Below the pieces are notes generated by a model. That model did not search any database. It was not told where the DNA came from and saw nothing but the letters and a program-made list of their open reading frames with translations. A program made the position numbers and the translations under genes. Below, piece after piece: positions 1-7,693 of a DNA stretch of 64,000 nt. The stretch is from assembly GCA_964391015.1 (NCBI GenBank), contig CAYMKU010000017.1, positions 12,521-76,520 of the forward strand, written 5' to 3'. Position 1 is the first letter of the stretch. The number at the start of each line of letters is the position of its first letter. The stretch is from XYD12-FULL-36-8 sp964391015. Its GTDB lineage: Bacteria > Bacteroidota > Ignavibacteria > Ignavibacteriales > Ignavibacteriaceae.

Positions 1-107
1 ATAGTCACTCATTGTCATTTATCAAAAATTTTTACAACCAATGACTGCGGAGCAAATGACTATAAATGACACTAAAAATTCGATCAAATTACTCTAAAAC
101 ATCTCTA

Positions 108-329
108 TTACTCAAGTACGCCTTCCTTATTAAATCTTATTACCTCTATCGGGCAGCTCCAAACACACTTCGAACAATTTGTACATCTTTCATCTATTAT
201 TCTGATTTCTGCTTCCTTCAAATCAATTGCATCTTCAGGACATACCCCTACGCAACAGCCGCAAAAGTCGCACTTGTTGGGAAGTATTTCGATCATCAAT
301 ATTCCGTTTTTAGCTTGGCGAAAAGACAT
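108..329 (-). CDS. 2[4Fe-4S] ferredoxin-like protein
   Basis: A 73-residue protein with two complete four-cysteine cluster motifs, CDFCGCCVGVCP and CTNCSKCVWSCP, each CxxCxxCxxxCP. It should bind two [4Fe-4S] clusters and act as a small cytoplasmic electron carrier, or as a detached ferredoxin subunit of an oxidoreductase. The ATG touches the TAA of dnaG with no gap. An AGAAGGGA stretch about 8 bases upstream, inside the end of dnaG, is a good ribosome-binding site and supports this start over the internal Met12. It is therefore probably co-transcribed with dnaG, but no redox partner is visible, so the physiological partner is unknown. The family is certain; the specific role is not. Confidence 0.9.
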   Translation of the reverse strand: MSFRQAKNGILMIEILPNKCDFCGCCVGVCPEDAIDLKEAEIRIIDERCTNCSKCVWSCPIEVIRFNKEGVLE

Positions 330-2201
330 TTATGATCCCTTCTCATCCTTTATCATTTTCTTTTCTTTTTCCAACTCTAAATTTTCTTTCATTATACTTA
401 TTTTTTCGTTTTCATCTTCTGTTGTCTCTATTCTCTCATGATTGCTTGCAATTTGTTCTTCAATCTTTGCAACCTTAAAATTTTTTACTGTATCTAAAGC
501 AAATCTATAAAATAGTTTGTCATCTTCGAACTCAGGATTTAACACATCCCAGGTTTTACTAATGGAATATTTATCAAATGTAATTTCCATGAGATAAGCT
601 TGCTGCTCTTCATCTTTAATTTTTGCAATAAGAGTACTTGCCGATAAATCCTCTTGATTTTGGTATGCTTCAAAAACCTCATTAACAAGTTCGTGATGAA
701 ATTGATAATTAAAATTTTCTGGTTTAAAATGTGCAAAGATAAGCTCAGCTATTTCTTTATTTCCTTCGTAGAGAAGTTTTACCAATTCTTTTTCAAGCAC
801 ATAGTTCATTCCTGGCTTGGTCTCTAAAGTTACAAAGTGCCATTTGGACTTTTCTTTATTTGGTCTTCCATCTTTAATAAGTCGTCTTGACAAATCTTGT
901 TTTATCATTCCTTTAAGAATTTTTTCAAGCTCTGTCTCTAAAATTTTTTCACGTAAATTAAATCTTTTTGCAATATTTTTTAAAAGTAAATTTCTCTTCA
1001 ACTCATCTTCTATTAATGCCAATAACCTAACCAATTCACGAATTGCTTCTGCTGTTTTTTTGTGATCTTCAAAATACCCCTGAGCTTCATAGTATGCAGT
1101 TTGATACTCTAAAAAATTCTGTGCCTTGCGAATTAATTCATCAAAGTCTTCCTTACCAAACTTGTTGATATAAGAATCAGGATCTTCGTCTGAGGGAAGC
1201 GTTGCTATTTTTATTTCCATATCTTGTCTTAAGAGCAATTCTATACTTCTCATTGATGCTTTTATTCCTGCAGTATCGGCATCGAACAACAGCACTACAT
1301 TCTTAGCATATCTTGATAAAAGCTGAACTTGATCCTCTGTCAAAGCAGTTCCAGAAACGGCAACTACATTTTTTATTCCGTTTTGATATAGCGAAATCAA
1401 ATCCATATATCCTTCAACAAGAATCGCTTTATCTAGTTTTCTTATTTCATCTTTTGCAAAGGATAAACCATATAGAATTCGTCCTTTGACATATATCAGA
1501 GATTCAGGAGAATTTAAATATTTAGCCACTCCTTCTTTATTCTTAATAATTCTTCCTGCAAAAGCAACCACTCTCCCGTTAGCAGAAAAGATCGGGAAAA
1601 TAATTCTATCCGAAAACTTGTCGAACAAACGATAATCTTTCTGCTGCCCAATTAATCCTAACTGAACTGCTCGTTCCAAATCGATTTTTTGAGATTTTGC
1701 AAACTCAACAAAATTTTCCCATCCATTTAGAGCATAGCCCAACCCAAATGAGCGCATAGTCTGCGGCTTAATCTTTCTCTCTTGAAAATACTTGCGCGCA
1801 ATTTCTCCTTCAGGCGAGTTAAGCAAATTATCAGAGAAATGTCTTGCTGCTTGAATGTTTATCTCATATAAAATTTCCTGTTCATTGTCTTTATCGGAAG
1901 TATCTTCGTCATATTCAAGATTGATCCCAACTCTAGCGGCTATTTCTTGAACAGCTTCAATGAAAGATATTTTTTCATACTCCATCAAAAATTTAAAAAC
2001 ATTCCCACCCGAATGACATCCGAAACAATGAAAAATTTGCTTGTCTTCACTAACCGTGAAAGATGGTGTTTTTTCAGTGTGAAATGGACAAAGCCCAATG
2101 AAGTTTTTTCCTCGTTTTCTTAACTGTACAAACTCCGAAACAACTTCAACAATGTCTGCAGCCGATCTTATTTCTTCTATTTTACTTTCGGGTATTCGCA
2201 T
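330..2201 (-). CDS. dnaG: DNA primase DnaG
   Basis: DNA primase that makes RNA primers at the replication fork together with the DnaB helicase. The 623-residue length is normal. The N-terminal CHC2 zinc finger is complete (C38, H41, C59, C62). A Toprim catalytic domain follows at roughly residues 255-335, with the EGYMD and DADTAG metal-binding motifs. The C-terminal third, lysine- and glutamate-rich, corresponds to the helicase-interaction region and is poorly conserved, as usual. The gene ends directly against the ferredoxin gene. It is not flanked by rpoD or rpsU as in the classical macromolecular-synthesis operon. Sure of identity. Confidence 0.97.
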   Translation of the reverse strand: MRIPESKIEEIRSAADIVEVVSEFVQLRKRGKNFIGLCPFHTEKTPSFTVSEDKQIFHCFGCHSGGNVFKFLMEYEKISFIEAVQEIAARVGINLEYDEDTSDKDNEQEILYEINIQAARHFSDNLLNSPEGEIARKYFQERKIKPQTMRSFGLGYALNGWENFVEFAKSQKIDLERAVQLGLIGQQKDYRLFDKFSDRIIFPIFSANGRVVAFAGRIIKNKEGVAKYLNSPESLIYVKGRILYGLSFAKDEIRKLDKAILVEGYMDLISLYQNGIKNVVAVSGTALTEDQVQLLSRYAKNVVLLFDADTAGIKASMRSIELLLRQDMEIKIATLPSDEDPDSYINKFGKEDFDELIRKAQNFLEYQTAYYEAQGYFEDHKKTAEAIRELVRLLALIEDELKRNLLLKNIAKRFNLREKILETELEKILKGMIKQDLSRRLIKDGRPNKEKSKWHFVTLETKPGMNYVLEKELVKLLYEGNKEIAELIFAHFKPENFNYQFHHELVNEVFEAYQNQEDLSASTLIAKIKDEEQQAYLMEITFDKYSISKTWDVLNPEFEDDKLFYRFALDTVKNFKVAKIEEQIASNHERIETTEDENEKISIMKENLELEKEKKMIKDEKGS

Positions 2202-2394
2202 TCTATTTTACTGTAACTTTAGTTATGACAGAACTATTTTATTATTAAAAATACTCATTTTTTCTTCGAAGTATAACGACAATTTTCTTTTTCATCAAAG
2301 CATGGTGTGATGTATTCACCATTAGAAAAAACTGATAATAATTATCCAAAAAGTTTGTTTTATATTAACTACTGTAAAATTAGAAAGTTATTAA

Positions 2395-2952
2395 ATGAAC
2401 AAATCTGTTTATCTAACATTACTGCTGATAATTACTTTAATAGTCATCCTTTATCTTTTTCGGTCAGAATTTTTTAGAATTACCCCCAGTACAGATCTTG
2501 TTAACCTTTCGAAACGTGAATTAAGAAATATTGGAATTAAAGCAATAAAAAAAGGTGATGAACCCATTTCTTCAATCGTGCTGTATAACTATACGATTAT
2601 CGGCAGAGGATATAACACGCTGCAATCAGACACAAATATTGTTGGATATGCTACCATCAATGCACTTAATGACGCACTAAAAAATTTGGGCTGGGTTCAG
2701 TTCAATAGCTTGGATAAAAACTCATTAATTGTAATGACAACAACCGAACCATGCCAAATCTGTAAAGCAGTGTTGCAAGAATATGGCATTAAGCGAGTGG
2801 AATTTATGAATAAACGACCGCTTAATTATTGGCTGAAAACTTATCTGGACGATATCGCTTTTGAATTCAGGAAACGTCAATTATTTCCAAATGATTTACA
2901 AGATTCTCTTTCCTTCTTAAAGTCTAATCACCAACAAATATCTTTGCCGTAA
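2395..2952 (+). CDS. Membrane-anchored cytidine/tRNA-adenosine deaminase-like protein lacking catalytic residues
   Basis: A 185-residue protein with one N-terminal membrane helix (about residues 6-22) followed by a deaminase-fold domain. The segment DEPISSIVLYNYTIIG-RGYN aligns with the TadA core (VP-GAVLV-N-VIG-G-N), and TTTEPCQICKAVLQEYGIKRV matches the zinc-binding PCxxC motif with its helix (C120, C123). The zinc ligand and proton-shuttle motif HAE is replaced by Y85-A86-T87 in GYATINALNDA. The third zinc ligand and the catalytic Glu are therefore both missing, and deamination is not expected. It stands alone, about 190 bases from dnaG and on the opposite strand, and 79 bases before ispG. 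I know no named family with this layout. A structural or nucleic-acid-binding role at the membrane is only a guess. Confidence 0.75.
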   Translation: MNKSVYLTLLLIITLIVILYLFRSEFFRITPSTDLVNLSKRELRNIGIKAIKKGDEPISSIVLYNYTIIGRGYNTLQSDTNIVGYATINALNDALKNLGWVQFNSLDKNSLIVMTTTEPCQICKAVLQEYGIKRVEFMNKRPLNYWLKTYLDDIAFEFRKRQLFPNDLQDSLSFLKSNHQQISLP

Positions 2953-3031
2953 ATATTGTTAAGAAGTTCTTAGATTTTATGAGTTATTTTTCTGATATAA
3001 TGTGAAGTATAATTATACATAAATTAAACTG

Positions 3032-5023
3032 ATGCCACACTTCAAAAAATATTGCGACAGCCTAACACAGTACAGCCGGTACATAACCCGTGAAGTTTTC
3101 GTTGGAGATATTCCACTCGGTGCTGACAATCCAATTCGCATCCAATCAATGACAACAACCAACACAATGGATACAAAAGCAACTGTAGAACAAACGATAA
3201 GAATGGTTGATGCCGGTTGTGAATACGTTAGAATAACTGCTCCCAGTAAATCCGACGCAGAAAATCTCGCTAATATAAAAAAAGAATTGAGAGCAAGAAG
3301 ATACAATGTTCCTTTAATTGCCGATATTCATTTTACACCAAATGCCGCAGAAATTGCAGCAAGAATTGTTGAGAAAGTTCGAGTTAATCCCGGTAATTAT
3401 GTAGATAAAAAGAAGTTTGAAACAATTGAGTATTCCGATGATGCTTACAATGCAGAAATAGACAGAATCCGGGAAAGATTTTCCCCGCTTGTAAAAATTT
3501 GTAAAAAGTATGGCACAGCAATGCGAATTGGGACAAATCATGGTTCGCTATCCGATAGAATTATGAGCAGGTATGGCGATACACCTTTAGGAATGGTCGA
3601 ATCAGCACTGGAGTTTGTAAGGATTTGTGAAGAGTTTGATTACCACAACATTGTCCTCTCAATGAAAGCCAGCAACCCGCAAGTAATGGTTCAAGCTTAC
3701 CGGTTATTGATAACCCGAATGCAGGCAGAAAGCATGAATTATCCGTTACATCTTGGCGTTACTGAGGCCGGTGGCGGTGAAGATGGACGAATTAAATCAG
3801 CACTTGGTATCGGAACCTTGCTTGAAGATGGAATTGGAGACACAATCCGTGTTTCGTTAACTGAAGATCCGGAATATGAAATACCAGTTGCTATCTCTTT
3901 GGTTAATAGATATAAAAATAGAATCCCGCACACAGAAATCGAAACTATAAATGAAACTCCATATGATCCGCTGAATTATTCACGCCGACAAACATTTGAA
4001 GTATTAGGGATTGGAGGCACAAATGTTCCCAGAGTGACTGCTGACTTTTCAAAGAACGAAATTAAGCATCACAAAGATTTGTCCGATATTGGCTATTTGT
4101 ACGACCCTATTTCAGATAAATGGAACATGACGGATCAAGCCGCTGACTTGATTTATTTAGGAAAGCGAACCACTCCTTTTCATTTGCCCTTGGGATTGAA
4201 AATAATCAATGACTATGAACAATGGCTAAAACTAAGTAAAAGTGAAAAATCATTTCCACTTCTAAGCGCAGAAGAATATCTCTTAGATGATCAAAGATCT
4301 GCTTATTTAAATTTTGTTCAGCTTAACATTGATTCACTCACTAGCAAGTTTTTAATCAAGTGTAAAAATGATCTGACAGCTGTAATTATTTTGACCACCT
4401 CAAGTCAACATGGAATGGCAGAACAACGAAGGGCTTTCATGAAGCTTATTGAGAATGGGGTTAAAAATCCGGTAATAATAAAAAGGAATTATGATAATTT
4501 AACAATTGATGAACTGAGATTATTCTCTTCTATAGATTTGGGGGGACTTTTAATTGATGGTTTTGGAGATGGTGTTTGGCTTAACACAGCAAATATTCAT
4601 GAAATAGTTGAACAAAAAAACGTTTATGTTAAAAATTTTGCAAAAGTTAAGGAATCCATAGAATCTCTTATAAACAAAACTTTGTTCGGGATTCTTCAGG
4701 CTGCAAGAGTTAGAATATCGAAAACTGAGTACATCGCTTGCCCGTCATGTGGAAGAACTTTGTTCGACCTTCAAGAAACGACTGATATGATAAGAAGGCG
4801 AACTGAACATCTAAAAGGTGTAAAAATTGCCATAATGGGGTGTATAGTTAACGGTCCTGGCGAAATGGCAGATGCCGATTATGGGTACGTCGGCTCCGGT
4901 GTGGACAGAATTACGCTTTACCGAGGGAAAGAAATTGTCCGCCGAAATATTCCTACTGAAAATGCAGTCGATTCTTTAATCGATATTATTAAAGAAGACA
5001 ATAATTGGGTTGAGCCCAAATAA
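3032..5023 (+). CDS. ispG: 4-hydroxy-3-methylbut-2-enyl diphosphate synthase IspG, long form
   Basis: Penultimate enzyme of the MEP isoprenoid pathway; it converts MEcPP to HMBPP with a [4Fe-4S] cluster. The N-terminal TIM barrel begins near residue 20 (IPLGADNPIRIQSMTTTNT) and contains VPLIADIHF and GTNHGSLSDR. The C-terminal cluster domain carries ACPSCGRTLFDLQ near residue 569 and GCIVNGPGEMADADYGYVG near residue 603, supplying the three cysteine ligands. At 663 residues it is far longer than the E. coli enzyme (about 370). The extra middle region, roughly residues 290-550, is the insert domain known from plant, Chlamydia and Bacteroidetes/Chlorobi IspG. Partner genes dxr and ispH occur elsewhere in this window. 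Confidence 0.96.
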   Translation: MPHFKKYCDSLTQYSRYITREVFVGDIPLGADNPIRIQSMTTTNTMDTKATVEQTIRMVDAGCEYVRITAPSKSDAENLANIKKELRARRYNVPLIADIHFTPNAAEIAARIVEKVRVNPGNYVDKKKFETIEYSDDAYNAEIDRIRERFSPLVKICKKYGTAMRIGTNHGSLSDRIMSRYGDTPLGMVESALEFVRICEEFDYHNIVLSMKASNPQVMVQAYRLLITRMQAESMNYPLHLGVTEAGGGEDGRIKSALGIGTLLEDGIGDTIRVSLTEDPEYEIPVAISLVNRYKNRIPHTEIETINETPYDPLNYSRRQTFEVLGIGGTNVPRVTADFSKNEIKHHKDLSDIGYLYDPISDKWNMTDQAADLIYLGKRTTPFHLPLGLKIINDYEQWLKLSKSEKSFPLLSAEEYLLDDQRSAYLNFVQLNIDSLTSKFLIKCKNDLTAVIILTTSSQHGMAEQRRAFMKLIENGVKNPVIIKRNYDNLTIDELRLFSSIDLGGLLIDGFGDGVWLNTANIHEIVEQKNVYVKNFAKVKESIESLINKTLFGILQAARVRISKTEYIACPSCGRTLFDLQETTDMIRRRTEHLKGVKIAIMGCIVNGPGEMADADYGYVGSGVDRITLYRGKEIVRRNIPTENAVDSLIDIIKEDNNWVEPK

Positions 5024-5099
5024 GCAAAAACAGTAAAATTTTTAGGGCTCAAAAAATTGAAAATTAAGGGATTAAAGTTTATATTTGTTAAAATTAAAT

Positions 5100-5201
5100 A
5101 TGATGATTGTCGCTTACAAGAAAAAGTTTCTTAGATCTTTGCCTGCAGATAATGTAGCATCACAAATAAAAAGGATTTTCGAAAATGCACTTCAAAATTA
5201 G
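5100..5201 (+). CDS. Possible 33-residue basic small protein
   Basis: An ATG-started frame of 33 codons reading MMIVAYKKKFLRSLPADNV and ending in ALQN. It has a basic N-terminal half and a likely amphipathic helix. Its TAG stop falls in the loop of the intrinsic terminator at 5182-5216, the placement expected for the last gene of a transcript. No clear Shine-Dalgarno precedes it and I recognise no homologue. It could equally be the untranslated 3' end of the ispG message. Low confidence. Confidence 0.3.
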   Translation: MMIVAYKKKFLRSLPADNVASQIKRIFENALQN

Positions 5202-5216
5202 AAGTGCATTTTTTTT
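5182..5216 (+). terminator. Intrinsic terminator after ispG and the small frame
   Basis: A perfect 12-bp stem, AAAATGCACTTC with GAAGTGCATTTT, around the 7-base loop AAAATTA, running into a T tract that ends at 5216. It overlaps the GTG at 5204 that could otherwise be read as the start of the Nif3 gene. This argues that the Nif3 gene starts at the ATG at 5219. Confidence 0.85.
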
Positions 5217-5218
5217 GT

Positions 5219-6349
5219 ATGACTTGTAAAGAAGTAATTAAATATTTGGAAGATTGGGCACCAAAAGAAATAGCTTGGCAAAACGACAATGTTGGCATCC
5301 AAGTTGGGCACACAAGCAGTAAAATTAAAAACATTATGCTCAGCTTGGAAATAACTTCCAACGTACTAAAACAGGCAATACAAAAAAAGTGCAACTTGAT
5401 AATAACTCATCATCCTTTAATCTTTCATCCAATAAAAAAATTGAACTTGAGCAACGATTCCAATTCTAAGTTGATAGAGACATTAATTAAAAATGAAATT
5501 ACACTCTTTTCAGCCCACACAAATCTTGATTTAACAAAACATGGGGTTAGTTTTCAATTAGCAAAAAAGTTAGGACTTAAAAACATCAGTTTTCTTAAAA
5601 ATCTTAAATCAAATCAATATAAAATTTCGGTTTTTGTTCCGGAAACTTATGTTGAAAAAGTAGCAGGCTCAATTTTCTCTGCAGGTGGTGGTGTCATTGG
5701 TGAGTATTCTAATTGTAGTTTTCAATTATCAGGAGAAGGAACGTTTAAAGGATCAAGTTTGTCGAATCCATCAATCGGTTCTAAAGGTAAATTAGAAAAG
5801 GTCAAAGAGATAAAGTTAGAAGTCCTGGTGAATGAATGGAAGCTTAATAAAGTCTTAGCTTCTCTCAGATCATCACATCCGTATGAAGAGCCTGCATACG
5901 ACATTTATCCACTTGAAAACTATAATCTAAATTATGGTGTCGGTGCGATTGGTATTCTTGAAAAAGAAGTATCAACCTCAGATTTTATATCATTTGTATC
6001 TAGAAAACTGCATGCTAAAAATCTCAGATATGTATATGGAGATAAACAAAAAGTGAAAACTATTGCAGTTTGCGGGGGTTCAGGAAGCGACCTTATAAAT
6101 GATGCTCTTGCTAAAGATGCAGATGTGTTTGTCACTGCCGATATTAAATACCATACTTTTCATTCAGCACAAAATAAAATACTGCTAATTGATGCGGGAC
6201 ATTATGAAACAGAAATCCCTGTGCTTAATGAGGTGCAAAGAAGATTAAAAAATTTGCTTAAAGAAAAAAGGGAAATTAAAGTATTAAAGTTTAACGGGAA
6301 CACAAACCCGATCAATATTTATAATAAAATTAGGAGTCACGTAAATTGA
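5219..6349 (+). CDS. Nif3-like dinuclear metal-center protein (YqfO type)
   Basis: A 376-residue member of the NIF3/YqfO family, annotated in databases as GTP cyclohydrolase 1 type 2 or dinuclear metal-center protein. Such proteins form toroidal hexamers with two metals per subunit; their cellular role is unsettled. Metal-binding residues include ITHHPLIFHP (H64, H65) and DAGHYETE near the C-terminus. Residues about 128-232 are the PII/CutA-like insert, with HPYEEPAYDIYPL, that separates YqfO-type members from the short type. The start is ATG 5219 because the upstream GTG lies in a terminator hairpin. The gene overlaps the next by four bases (TTGA), which suggests translational coupling to the zinc-ribbon protein, a common pairing in bacteria. 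Confidence 0.92.
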   Translation: MTCKEVIKYLEDWAPKEIAWQNDNVGIQVGHTSSKIKNIMLSLEITSNVLKQAIQKKCNLIITHHPLIFHPIKKLNLSNDSNSKLIETLIKNEITLFSAHTNLDLTKHGVSFQLAKKLGLKNISFLKNLKSNQYKISVFVPETYVEKVAGSIFSAGGGVIGEYSNCSFQLSGEGTFKGSSLSNPSIGSKGKLEKVKEIKLEVLVNEWKLNKVLASLRSSHPYEEPAYDIYPLENYNLNYGVGAIGILEKEVSTSDFISFVSRKLHAKNLRYVYGDKQKVKTIAVCGGSGSDLINDALAKDADVFVTADIKYHTFHSAQNKILLIDAGHYETEIPVLNEVQRRLKNLLKEKREIKVLKFNGNTNPINIYNKIRSHVN

Positions 6350-7068
6350 TTAACAGATTAAAAATACTATACGAACTTCAGTTGTTAGATGATCAGCTTG
6401 ATGAGCTTGAAGAATTAAGAGGCGATTTGCCGCACACAGTTGGAGACCTTGAATTAAAGATAAAATCTCTTAAAGATGAAACCGAGGAAAAAGAAGCAAA
6501 GCGGAAAGAGTCGCTAGAAAAGCGCGAGGAAAATGAAGAAGAGATTGAAAAGTTCAAAACAAATCAGAAAAAATTTAAAGCACAACTTTATCAGGTAAGG
6601 AATAATAAAGAGTATGATGCTCTGACTAAAGAGATTGACAATTCCGAAGAACAAATAAATAAGCTAGAAGCAGAAAATAATGCACTTGCTGATTCTAGCA
6701 AAACCTCAGCAATAGATATAGAAGCTATTGCCCCTCAACTTGAGGAACTGAGCGCTGAATTAAAGGTTAAGGAAGCAGAATTAAAAGAAATCATTAAAGG
6801 CAACGAAAAAGAAGAAGCAAAGCTGAAAGAAAAAAGAAAAAAGATAGTTGATGAAACTAAGAAGCCAGATTATGCAGCTTACATGAGAATCCGAAAGGCA
6901 AAAAAAGGTAAGGCAGTAGTTACTATTCGGCGTTCAGCTTGTTCTGGCTGTCATAACATTGTTCCATCTCAGAGACAATTGGAAATTAGACGAAATAATA
7001 AGCTTTTCTTCTGTGAATACTGTGGAAGAATTCTCGTTTCTGCCGAAGTTGCCGGATTAACGGATTAA
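6346..7068 (+). CDS. Coiled-coil zinc-ribbon protein (C4-type, DUF164-like)
   Basis: A 240-residue protein of the family often encoded beside nif3. Residues about 5-165 form a long charged coiled coil. The C-terminal zinc ribbon uses C199/C202 (CSGC) and C223/C226 (CEYC). The family is thought to bind nucleic acid or partner proteins, but its function is not settled. The start is TTG: the sequence TAGGAG at 6331-6336 sits 9 bases ahead of it, and the TTG overlaps the TGA stop of the Nif3 gene. This is the best-supported non-ATG start in the window. Nothing in it appears broken. Confidence 0.88.
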   Translation: MINRLKILYELQLLDDQLDELEELRGDLPHTVGDLELKIKSLKDETEEKEAKRKESLEKREENEEEIEKFKTNQKKFKAQLYQVRNNKEYDALTKEIDNSEEQINKLEAENNALADSSKTSAIDIEAIAPQLEELSAELKVKEAELKEIIKGNEKEEAKLKEKRKKIVDETKKPDYAAYMRIRKAKKGKAVVTIRRSACSGCHNIVPSQRQLEIRRNNKLFFCEYCGRILVSAEVAGLTD

Positions 7069-7182
7069 TTTTATTTCTGCTTAAACTAATAGATTTGATC
7101 TGAGCTTCGTCTTTAACTCCCCGCATCATAGAATTGAGCGCTAAGTTAATTCTTTTCTACTGACTTACCACAAGTTATTTCT

Positions 7183-7190
7183 TATATTTG
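7183..7190 (+). promoter_or_regulatory. Candidate -7 element upstream of rnpB
   Basis: TATATTTG matches the Bacteroidetes-type -7 consensus TAnnTTTG. It lies 50 bases before the mature 5' end of RNase P RNA, so the transcript would need 5' trimming. No convincing -33 TTTG lies at the expected distance, so this is a modest call. Confidence 0.4.
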
Positions 7191-7240
7191 CTTCAGTTAG
7201 AAAATTATTTATTAATAAAAAGAGTTTTAGAATAAAAGTA

Positions 7241-7655
7241 GTTCAAACCGGGCAATTGCTTCCCCCATTTTTAGGGAGGAGAGGAAAGTCCGAACTTCGC
7301 AGAACAGAGTGCCGGATAATACCCGGGGTCCCGGTTAAAATCGGGATACGGACAGTGCCACAGAAAACATACAATCTCGACTGTAAGTCGGGATAAAGGT
7401 GAAAAGGCAGGGTAAGAGCCTACCGCAACAGTGGTAACACTGTTGGTCCATTTGGATTCCGCTTTTGCGGAACAGGGCAAACCCCACTCGAAGCAAGGTC
7501 AAGTAGGAGAATCTTTTCGCCAACAAGCGAAACAAAGTTGTTCACTTTGTATGATTTTCGGGTAGACCGCTAGATTTCCGGAGTGATTCGGAAACAAGAC
7601 AAATAATTGCCATAATGCGCAAGCAGGAAACAGAATTCGGCTTATAGGTTTGAAC
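7241..7655 (+). ncRNA. rnpB: RNase P RNA, type A
   Basis: Catalytic RNA of ribonuclease P, which removes tRNA 5' leaders. The ends pair as helix P1: GTTCAAACC at 7241-7249 with GGTTTGAAC at 7647-7655. Universally conserved blocks are present in order: GAGGAAAGTCCGAAC near 7276, ACAGAAAACATACA near 7359, GGTAAGAGCCTACCGC near 7411, and ACAGAATTCGGCTTAT near 7630. Length is about 415 bases, typical for type A. Open frames inside this region are coincidental. recJ follows closely from its own probable promoter. Confidence 0.95.
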
Positions 7656-7656
7656 T

Positions 7657-7664
7657 TACTTTTG
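7657..7664 (+). promoter_or_regulatory. Candidate -7 element for recJ
   Basis: TACTTTTG matches TAnnTTTG and lies 29 bases before the recJ ATG, directly behind the 3' end of RNase P RNA. The position is right for a short leader. No clear -33 element is visible. Confidence 0.4.
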
Positions 7665-7693
7665 TTCTTTGAATTTGCAAGTCAGAAATACTT

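Noticed and set aside
5204..5218. GTG start for the Nif3-family gene, 15 bases upstream of the chosen ATG
   Set aside because: The GTG lies in the 3' arm of an intrinsic terminator hairpin and would encode MHFFC, foreign to the family.
7271..7535. Minus-strand reading frames within 7271-7535
   Set aside because: They lie inside RNase P RNA and result from its higher GC content.
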